This document shows positions 10,025 through 18,000 of a stretch of DNA of 64,000 nucleotides, one piece after another; within the stretch, counting starts at the first letter, position 1, and every line of letters starts with the position of its first letter. The notes under the pieces are model-generated. The model did not search any database. It was not told where the DNA came from and saw only the letters and a list, made by a program, of their open reading frames with translations. The position numbers and the translations under genes are program-made. Source of the DNA: Burkholderia dolosa (GTDB taxonomy: Bacteria; Pseudomonadota; Gammaproteobacteria; Burkholderiales; Burkholderiaceae); contig NZ_CABVPR010000028.1 of assembly GCF_902499135.1 (NCBI RefSeq), positions 16,048 to 80,047 of the forward strand, in the 5' to 3' direction.

Positions 10025-10116
10025 GAAAAAAAGCCCGAACGGCTGGTTCGGGCTTAATCCACCATAGGAGGAGGTGGAGGAGACATTCGGAGGTTGCCGC
10101 AGCGCGACAACCAATG
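10025..10116 (-). ncRNA. Probable small RNA with UCCUCC loop (three hairpins)
   Basis: On the minus strand a promoter (perfect TATAAT, TTGTGC, 17-base spacer) is followed by three stem-loops within about 92 bases. The first is GGUUGUCGC/GCGGCAACC (10104-10112 with 10092-10100). The second is a 5-bp stem CCACC/GGUGG (10073-10077 with 10059-10063) whose loop is UCCUCCUAU. The third is a 10-bp terminator stem with a run of U residues (10046-10055 with 10031-10040, then 10026-10030). No reading frame of note is inside. The exposed UCCUCC is complementary to a Shine-Dalgarno sequence, so it may pair with many mRNA ribosome-binding sites. Ends are predicted, not mapped. Confidence 0.72.
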
Positions 10117-10442
10117 GAACTCATTATACGAATGCGCGGCCGACTGCACAAGAAAATTTGCATTACGAAATTGACGACCACAATGTGGAATTTTGCGCAT
10201 TCCGAGTCGAACGGCGCGTTTTGTCTTTCAGATCAATCAATTAGGCACGCGGCCCAATATCGAAAGCCCTTCGCGTCTAGAGTGAAACCCCTAACGCGCG
10301 CCGGGAAACGGCCGTGCGCCGCAGCGCCGAACGGCGCCAGCCGGCGATCGGCATTTCGCGTCGTGCACCGCATCAGCCGACCGTTGCGCCGCGGGCTACA
10401 ATGCCGGATCGAATCCGAATCAGGCAACGCTGGAGTGCAAGC
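10117..10442. other. Intergenic region upstream of the OsmC-like gene
   Basis: The left 35 bases hold the small-RNA promoter. A TACAAT hexamer at 10397-10402 is a plausible -10 for the OsmC-like gene, 40 bases before its ATG. The first half is clearly AT-richer than the genome. No other feature is recognised. Confidence 0.5.
10123..10151 (-). promoter_or_regulatory. Promoter of the probable small RNA
   Basis: TATAAT (10123-10128, minus strand) lies 17 bases downstream of TTGTGC (10146-10151). It is the clearest sigma-70 promoter in the area and does not serve an obvious protein gene. Confidence 0.7.
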
Positions 10443-10865
10443 ATGGAATGCAAAGTAAGCTGGATGGGTCAGGACGGGATGGCGTTTTCCGCGCAGACCG
10501 GCAGCGGCCACCTCGTCGCGATGGACGGCGCGCCGGAAGGCGGCGGCCACAACCTCGCGCCGCGTCCGATGGAAATGGTGCTGGTCGGCACCGGCGGCTG
10601 CACGGCGTACGACGTCGTGCTGATCCTGAAGAAGAGCCGGCAGGAAGTCACCGGCTGTTCGGTCACGCTGAAAGCCGAGCGTGCGAGCGAGGATCCGAAG
10701 GTCTTCACGAAGGTCCACTTCCACTTCACCGTCACCGGTCGCAACCTGAATCCGGCAACGGTCGAGCGCGCGATCAACCTGTCGCACGACAAGTACTGCT
10801 CCGCGTCGATCATGATCGCGAAGACCGCCGAGCTCACGCATTCGTTCGACATCGTCGCGGCCTGA
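10443..10865 (+). CDS. OsmC family protein (YhfA-like)
   Basis: This 140-residue protein has the OsmC fold signature. Two conserved cysteines are present, C53 in TGGCTAYDV and C119 in HDKYCSASIM, the pair that forms the peroxidase site in OsmC/Ohr proteins. Overall order and length match the YhfA branch, whose substrate is not established. The ATG at 10443 gives the normal family start (MECKVSW); longer upstream frames are Arg-rich. It ends at a strong hairpin shared with the RNase P RNA gene. Confidence 0.85.
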   Translation: MECKVSWMGQDGMAFSAQTGSGHLVAMDGAPEGGGHNLAPRPMEMVLVGTGGCTAYDVVLILKKSRQEVTGCSVTLKAERASEDPKVFTKVHFHFTVTGRNLNPATVERAINLSHDKYCSASIMIAKTAELTHSFDIVAA

Positions 10866-10881
10866 GCGGCGCGAACGCGCA

Positions 10882-10922
10882 AGAAAAAAGGGCCGGCGCT
10901 CCTTCGGGAGCGCCGGCCCTTT
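10882..10922. terminator. Strong bidirectional terminator between the OsmC-like gene and rnpB
   Basis: A GC-rich stem of at least 14 bp (AGGGCCGGCGCTCC and its complement) is capped by a UUCG tetraloop (10903-10906). A residues at 10884-10889 give a U-run for minus-strand rnpB transcripts; the plus side has a shorter T-run. Confidence 0.85.
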
Positions 10923-10936
10923 CGCATTCGAACGGC

Positions 10937-11344
<408 letters not shown>

Positions 11345-11356
11345 GCGACGCGCATT

Positions 11357-12235
11357 CTAGCACTGCACGTCGCCACCGGCAGCGCGCGAACGGCGGCCGC
11401 TGCGGAACACGGCCGGATCGTCGTAGAACGCCGGATCGACGTTCGCGTCGCACCAGCCCGGCACGCCGAGCACCGGCAGCGGCGAGAAATCGCGGCTCGT
11501 CAGCTCGCGCACCGCCAGTTCCGCGGCGAGCCGTGCGTCGACGTGCGCGGCGCGCTGCGCATCCGGCCACGAGAAGTAGTCGGCGTCCACTTCGACGATC
11601 CACGCGTGCGCGGTGCACGACTTGTAAGGCGCGACGAGCTTCTCGAGCAATGCGTGGCCGACGAGCCGCGCCTCGCAATGCACGCCCCACCCGCCACGCG
11701 CGGCAATCAGCAAGCGCTGCCAGTCGAAGCCGCGCAGCGCGTCCGCGAGCGCCGGGTCGGCCGTCACGAACAACGCGCCGTTCTCGTCGAACAGCGTCAG
11801 CGCGTCGCGCAGCGTGCCGCGCACGGGACCGACTCCGCCGGTCGCGTCGATCGCCGCCGCCTGGCGCGCGTTCAGCGCCGCCTTGATCCGCGGATACGCG
11901 AACCAGACGAGCGCATTGAAGAAGTCGTGAAGATTGTGCCGGGTCGGCACGCCGCCGGTGTCGGCGATATGGGTTTCGTACGCGCGGCCGGCCGGCAATT
12001 CGGCTTGCGGCACGAACCGCAGCGGCTTGCCGCGGCCGGTTGTGCGCGCACCATCGCGCAGCGCGCCGTTCAGCGCGTCGAGCAAAGCGGCATCGCCCGC
12101 CATTGCGGCCGCCTGCAGCGCACGGCCCGGCTCGCCGTACGGCGCGAGCCACGGCGCACGCCAGTCGATCCGCGCGAATGCCGCCGCGTCGCTGTCGGCC
12201 GTACGGCCCGCGCCGCGCGGCGGCGTGCCGGTCAT
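11357..12235 (-). CDS. DUF3025 domain protein, coupled to pyrC
   Basis: This 292-residue protein is recognised as DUF3025, a family of unknown function found in proteobacteria. Visible conserved stretches are [29 protein letters not shown] and the C-terminal PGWCDAN. There is no signal peptide or membrane segment, so it is probably cytoplasmic. Its ATG overlaps the pyrC stop by four bases (ATGA), which suggests translational coupling with dihydroorotase. A pyrimidine-related role is only a guess from that position. Confidence 0.75.
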   Translation of the reverse strand: MTGTPPRGAGRTADSDAAAFARIDWRAPWLAPYGEPGRALQAAAMAGDAALLDALNGALRDGARTTGRGKPLRFVPQAELPAGRAYETHIADTGGVPTRHNLHDFFNALVWFAYPRIKAALNARQAAAIDATGGVGPVRGTLRDALTLFDENGALFVTADPALADALRGFDWQRLLIAARGGWGVHCEARLVGHALLEKLVAPYKSCTAHAWIVEVDADYFSWPDAQRAAHVDARLAAELAVRELTSRDFSPLPVLGVPGWCDANVDPAFYDDPAVFRSGRRSRAAGGDVQC

Positions 12236-13296
12236 GCGAGTTTCCAGGCGATCATCTCGCCGGCGCGCAGCGGCACCACCGGCGTGTCGCCCGCGAAGAT
12301 CTCGCGCGGCAGCTCCCACGTCTCGCGACGCAGCGTGACGGTCTCGGCGCTGCGCGGCAGACCGTAGAAATCGGCGCCGAAGAAGCTCGCGAAACCCTCG
12401 AGCTTGTCGAGCGCGCCGGCCTGGTCGAATGCTTCCGCGTACAGCTCGAGCGCGTGCAGCGCCGTATAGCAGCCCGCGCAGCCGCATGCGGTTTCCTTCG
12501 CGCCGCGCGCATGCGGCGCGCTGTCGGTGCCGAGGAAGAAGCGCGGGTTGCCCGACGTCGCGGCTTCGACGAGCGCCACACGGTGCGTCTCGCGCTTGAG
12601 CACCGGCAAACAGTAGTAGTGCGGCCGGATCCCGCCGACGAAGATCGCATTGCGGTTGTACAGCAGGTGATGCGCGGTGATCGTCGCGCCCAGCATGCCG
12701 GGTGCCGCATCGGCGTCGCGCACGTAGTCGGCGGCATCCTTCGTCGTGATGTGCTCGAACACGACCTTCAGGCCCGGAAAGTCGCGGCGCAGCGGCGTCA
12801 TCACGCGGTCGATGAACACCTTCTCGCGGTCGAACAGGTCGATCGACGAATCGGTCACCTCGCCGTGCACGAGCAGCGGCATGCCGGTTTCCTGCATCGC
12901 TTCGAGCGTCTTCGCGCATTTCGCGAGATCGGTCACGCCGTGATCGGAATTCGTCGTCGCACCGGCCGGATACAGCTTCACGCCGTGCACGAAGCCGCTT
13001 TCGCGCGCGCGGCGGATTTCGTCCGGCGGCGTGTTGTCGGTCAGGTACAGCGTCATCAGCGGCTCGAACGTCATGCCGGCCGGCAGCGCGGCGAGGATGC
13101 GCTCGCGATAGGCCTGCGCCTGTGCGGTGGTCGTCACCGGCGGTTTCAGGTTCGGCATGACGATCGCACGGCCGAACTGGCGCGCGGTGTGCGGCAGCAC
13201 GGCGGCCAGCATGTCGCCGTCTCGCAGGTGCAGGTGCCAGTCGTCGGGGCGGGCGAGCGAAAGCGTCGCCGGGGAGGAAGCGTTCGAGGCAGTCAT
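12232..13296 (-). CDS. pyrC: Dihydroorotase
   Basis: This 354-residue zinc hydrolase closes carbamoyl-aspartate to dihydroorotate in pyrimidine synthesis. The metal-binding HLHLRDGD is at residues 21-28, the carboxylated lysine is K107 (GVKLYPAG), and LLVHGE and FEHITT supply further ligands. It belongs to the PyrC type II (E. coli-like) group. The ATG at 13296 was chosen; a longer upstream frame exists but is disordered and poorly supported. The DUF3025 gene follows with a 4-base overlap. Confidence 0.95.
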   Translation of the reverse strand: MTASNASSPATLSLARPDDWHLHLRDGDMLAAVLPHTARQFGRAIVMPNLKPPVTTTAQAQAYRERILAALPAGMTFEPLMTLYLTDNTPPDEIRRARESGFVHGVKLYPAGATTNSDHGVTDLAKCAKTLEAMQETGMPLLVHGEVTDSSIDLFDREKVFIDRVMTPLRRDFPGLKVVFEHITTKDAADYVRDADAAPGMLGATITAHHLLYNRNAIFVGGIRPHYYCLPVLKRETHRVALVEAATSGNPRFFLGTDSAPHARGAKETACGCAGCYTALHALELYAEAFDQAGALDKLEGFASFFGADFYGLPRSAETVTLRRETWELPREIFAGDTPVVPLRAGEMIAWKLA

Positions 13297-13498
13297 AGGA
13301 GGCGTCGTGAGGGAACGCCGACCCTCGGCGGGGCCGGAATGCGCGTGCGCGGGCCGGTTGACGGCAAACCGCAACACGGGGCCTTCGGCCGGCGGAATCC
13401 GCTTTTTACCGCTCGAGGCTCGGTGATATGCTAGAAGCCGCATTGTACCGGGGTTCACCCGGTTCGTTACCCCGCTTCAGCCTGCCGCCCCAAGTAAA

Positions 13499-14419
13499 AT
13501 GTGCCAACTCCTAGGAATGAACTGCGCCGCACCGACGGACGTCACATTCTCTTTCACGGGTTTTGCGGCCCGCGGCGGGCTCACGGACCACCATGCCGAC
13601 GGCTGGGGCATCGCATTCTTCGAAGACAAGGCGTGCCGGCTGTTCATCGACCAGCAGGCATCGGCAACGTCGCCGATCGCCGAAATGGTGAAGCGCTATC
13701 CGATCAAGTCGAAGAACACGATCGCGCACATCCGCAAGGCCACGCAAGGCCACATTCAGCTCGAAAACAGCCATCCGTTCATGCGCGAGCTGTGGGGACG
13801 GCACTGGATCTTCGCGCATAACGGCGACCTGCAGGATTACGAGCCGAACCTCGACGGCAGCGTCTATCACCCGGTCGGCACGACCGACAGCGAAAAGGCG
13901 TTCTGCGTGCTGATGCAGGGGCTGCGCGAAGCGTTCCCCGGTGCGCAGCCGCCGCTGCCCGAGCTGTTCGAGCGCGTCGGCGAGCTCACGCGCGACATCA
14001 CCGATCACGGCGTGTTCAATTTCCTGATGTCGAACGGCCAGGCGCTGTTCGCTCACTGCTCGACGCGGCTGCACTACCTTGTGCGGCGCTGGCCGTTCTC
14101 GACCGCGCATCTGGTCGACGAAGACCTGTCGATCGATTTCGCGAAGTACACGACGCCGGAAGATCGCGTCGCGGTGATCGCGACGCAGCCGCTCACCGAC
14201 AACGAGGTATGGACCGCGTTCGAACCGGGCGAGCTGATCATGTTCCAGTGCGGCGACGTCGCCGCGCGGATGCAGATTCCGGTGCCCGAGCGCGTGCTCG
14301 AAAAACTGCGCAATCCGGCGCTCGACGCATCCGCATCGTCGCCCTGCGCGGGCGCGGCGCGGCGCGAGGCGCTCGCGACCGCCGCGGACGGCGATTCCGA
14401 CGACGCGATCGACTTCTGA
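13499..14419 (+). CDS. Class II glutamine amidotransferase (YafJ-like)
   Basis: In this 306-residue protein Cys2 after the initiator Met (MCQLLGMNC) is the N-terminal nucleophile of class II amidotransferases. The fold's other landmarks follow: HHADGWGIAF, IAHIRKATQG, NSHPF, and WIFAHNGDL. The domain stands alone, with no synthase partner, as in YafJ and Gat-type proteins whose acceptor substrate is unclear. A weak hairpin (14421-14446) follows. The gene is divergent from pyrC. Confidence 0.85.
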   Translation: MCQLLGMNCAAPTDVTFSFTGFAARGGLTDHHADGWGIAFFEDKACRLFIDQQASATSPIAEMVKRYPIKSKNTIAHIRKATQGHIQLENSHPFMRELWGRHWIFAHNGDLQDYEPNLDGSVYHPVGTTDSEKAFCVLMQGLREAFPGAQPPLPELFERVGELTRDITDHGVFNFLMSNGQALFAHCSTRLHYLVRRWPFSTAHLVDEDLSIDFAKYTTPEDRVAVIATQPLTDNEVWTAFEPGELIMFQCGDVAARMQIPVPERVLEKLRNPALDASASSPCAGAARREALATAADGDSDDAIDF

Positions 14420-15065
14420 ACGGCGCGCCGTTCGCGCGCCGGTTTCCCGCTGCCATGCAATCGACGCCGCGATTCTTGCGCGGCCTGTCGTCGCGCGCGC
14501 GTTTGGACGCCGTGCGTCGATTTGAGCCGTTCATCGTCGCAAATGCACACCCGGCTCCATTTCGTTCCGTTTCATTCGAACCACAATTCGACGCATTCGA
14601 TATATCGACGATACAACATTCGCTTGATTTTATTTTTCCAAAAGCGAAAATCATTGAAATGCGCCAAAAACGGAATCAATAAAATACCCGCATATAATGC
14701 GGAAGCCTCATTTTAGCGAAATACCCCAGCGCAAACAGTGCGCCACCTCACCGATCCCGGCGATCGCCAGCCCATCGCGATAAATCCGCCGAACCCTTAC
14801 CCATCAAGGCACTCAGTTCGATTCTCCACACAAGACAAAAATACCGGATAAAAGCAGCATTACCACCACAATCTTTAATTTTTTGATAATCGACGCCCCT
14901 GTCGATCAGTAGACTCCGTCCGTCCTCGGTGAAACGAATCGCGATTGGCACGAGAAACGTGCCGCAGCGGCCGCACGTCCATTCCGGCCATTTCGGCACC
15001 GTGGAATACGACCTCACTGCAGTTGCGGTGGATGCCACTTCCAAAAAAGAAAGAGGGGTTTTGTC
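14420..15065. other. AT-richer intergenic region before the autotransporter
   Basis: This 646-bp stretch is visibly lower in GC than its surroundings, especially 14520-14900. It holds a weak hairpin just after the amidotransferase gene (CGGCGCG/CGCGCCG, 14421-14441) and a perfect TATAAT at 14693-14698 without a good -35. An open frame of 108 codons on the minus strand (14748-15074) is described separately. The composition suggests foreign or fast-evolving DNA; no mobile-element gene is visible. Confidence 0.5.
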
Positions 15066-15074
15066 GTGAATCAT
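14748..15074 (-). CDS. Doubtful small ORF in the AT-richer region
   Basis: This is a possible 108-residue protein with a CGRCG zinc-knuckle-like motif near residue 35 and a balanced composition, unlike the Arg/Ala-rich shadow frames elsewhere. Against it: the start lies inside the autotransporter leader, the matching Shine-Dalgarno is poor, and I do not recognise a family. It may be a decayed gene remnant. Confidence 0.2.
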   Translation of the reverse strand: MIHDKTPLSFLEVASTATAVRSYSTVPKWPEWTCGRCGTFLVPIAIRFTEDGRSLLIDRGVDYQKIKDCGGNAAFIRYFCLVWRIELSALMGKGSADLSRWAGDRRDR

Positions 15075-18000
15075 TCATTTCGATCGATATGGAGCGAGGC
15101 CGCCGGGTGCTGGATCGCGGTGGCAGAAACGGCGCGGTCACGCGGCAAGCGCTCGGGCATCCGGTCCGGCGCGACCTGCAGCGCCGGCCGTACGGCGGGC
15201 CGCCGGATGCCGCTTCGCGCGGCGGCGATCGGCGCGGCGGCGCTCGCCGCGTTGTCGGCCGGCACCGCGTATGCATCGACGTGCGGCGACGGCGGCGCCG
15301 TCGCGAGCGGCGGCAGTTGCGCGCTCGGCAGCTTCAGTCCGACCGTCAACGACAATCTGGTCGGCGCGACGACCGTGTCCGGCGGCGACACCGTCGGCGT
15401 GACGGGCGCATGGACCGGCGTCGGCGGCGACCCCGGCTATACGCTTTCGCCGATCGGCAGTACGACCGTCGTATCGGGCGATCCGAACCAGCCGCTCGTC
15501 TCGCTGGGCGGCAAGACGCAAAGCGTCAGCACGCCCGACTCGATCACCGGCGCGCACACGACGGTCGCGACCTACGACTCGTCCGCGTTCGCCGCGTCGA
15601 CGGCCGGTTCGACCAACGTGCCGGTCTATCACGACGTGAACGGCAACCAGTACGTGAACACGAGAATCGGCACCGTCGACAGTACCGGCGGCACGCTGAA
15701 CGTGTCGATCGGCAACCCGGCGAGCGCGCCGGACGCGGCCGGCAACGCGATCTCGATCGCGCCGAAGCAGACCGACCTGACGTTCGCGGACGGCACGGGC
15801 GCGGCAAAAAGCGTCGTCAACTGGAACTCGCGCAACCAGATCTGGCTCGGCACCGGCGACTATCTCGCGAGCGGCGGGCCCGTCGGCAGCATCCAGCTCG
15901 ACGTGCCGAGCTATGCGGGCACGTTCACCGCGTTCGACGGCAGCACGTGGACGGTCACCGACGCCGCGTCGCTCGCCGCGTACAACGACTTCCTCGTGCG
16001 TTCGGTCAAAAGCGGCGCGCTGGGCTCGCAGGCCGCGTACGACACCGCGTTCGGGCAGGCCGTCACGTTCTCGCAGCAGACGTTCCAGTACGCGAACAAC
16101 GTATCGGCCGGTGACGAGAACACGCTGCCGATCGATCATCTTTCGGTGATGCACGGCACCGGCGCGAACGCGACGCTGCACATCGGCAAGGACGGCCAGA
16201 TCGACTTCCGCGGCACCAACACGGTCGAATCGAGCTCGGCCGTGCTCGCGGAAAACGGCGCGCACTTCGTCAACGACGGCCGGCTGTCGGGCGACTTCAC
16301 GCTCGTTCGATTGCTGAGCGGCGCGAGCGGCGTGAACAACGGCGCGATTTCGTCCGGCTACGCGGCGGGCGACAACTTCGACACGAGCGGCAGCGCGCAG
16401 CCCGACAACTTCGGCTTCCACGCGTACACCGAAGGCAACGGCGTGTACGCGAACGGCGCAGGCACCACGTTCGTCAACAACGGCGTGATGAACGTCGGCG
16501 CGTGGAATCTGACCGGTAACGCGCCCGGCCTGCAGAACTATGCGGTCGCGACGAAGGACGGCGCGACGGCGTCGAACGCCGGCACGATCAACGTCGGCGT
16601 GAACGCGACGACGCTCGACAGCCAGGTGATCGGCGGATTCGCGGCCGGCGGCAGCTTCACGAACGAGGCCGGCGGCACGATCTATCTCGGCCGCGCCGCA
16701 CAATACGACACCGCGTCGGCCGCGACGAACGACGTCGCGCTGTCCGCGCATGCGTACGGCATCCTGCTCGGCGCGTCGGGCACCGCGACCAACCTCGGCA
16801 CGATCGTCATCGGTTCGCAGACGCAGAACGGCGCCGCCATGGCGAGCATCGGCTCGTCGTCGGGCACGCTGAGCAACGCGGGAACGATCGTCGTCAACGG
16901 CGCGGCGTCGGGCACGCCGCTCGCGAACGTCGGGATGCTCGCGGCCGACACCGCGGCGAGCGTCACGAATACGGGCACCATCACGCTGAACGGCGTGAAC
17001 GGCATCGGCATCATGGTGATCGGCACCGGCGCGAACGCGACGACCGCAACGTCGACCGGCACGATCAACGTGGCCGGCGGCCTCGATCCGGCGTCGGACA
17101 CGCGCAACTACGGCGTGTGGGCCGAAGGTCCGAACGCGCGAGCCGAACTCGACGGCGCGCTCAACCTGACCGGCACCGGCGCGATCGGCGTACACGCACG
17201 CTCGGGCGCGACGATCGACGTGGGCGCGAACGCAGTGCCGGCGTTCGTGTCGGGCACGAACCAGATCGGCTTCTACGCATACGGCGCCGGGTCGCAGATC
17301 AACGTCGCCGCGCAGCAACTGAGCGTCGACACCGACGGCTCGACGCTGTTTCGTGTCGCCGGCGGCGCCGCCTATACGGGGGCGTCGCAGGCCGGCGCGC
17401 TGACGACCGACGTGAACGGCGACCACGCGCGCGGCGTCGTCGCGACGGACGCCGGCACGACGCTCGCGACCGGCGCGGCCGTGTACGACGTCAACGGCGC
17501 GAACGGCGTCGCGATCACGGTCGAGGGCGGCGCGACCGGCACGATCGACGCGGCCGCGACGATCAACCTGAATGCGGGCGGCGCGATCGCGGGCATCGTC
17601 GACGGCCAGGCGCACGACCTTGCCGGCGCAGCCGCCGGCGCGCCGGTCGCGACGACGCTGACTAACCGTGCGGCGGTCACGTCGTCGACGGCCGGCGTCA
17701 CGGGCTTCGTCGCGCAGAACCTCGGCACGCTCGAGAACCACGGCACGGTACTGCTGACGGGCGCCGGCTCGACCGGCGTCGTAGTGGGCGCGCTCGGCAC
17801 CGTGAACAACGCGTCGACGATCCGCGTGTCGGACGGCACGGGCGCGCTCGTGCAGGGTGCGTCGGCGACGCTGACCAACGCGGGATCGATCGAAGCCGAC
17901 GACGGCGTCGCCGGCGTACGGCTGACCGGTGCCGGCGCATCGGTCGCGCTGTCCGGCGCGGGCACCGTCGTCGCGAACGGCAGCGCGGACGGCGTGCTGA

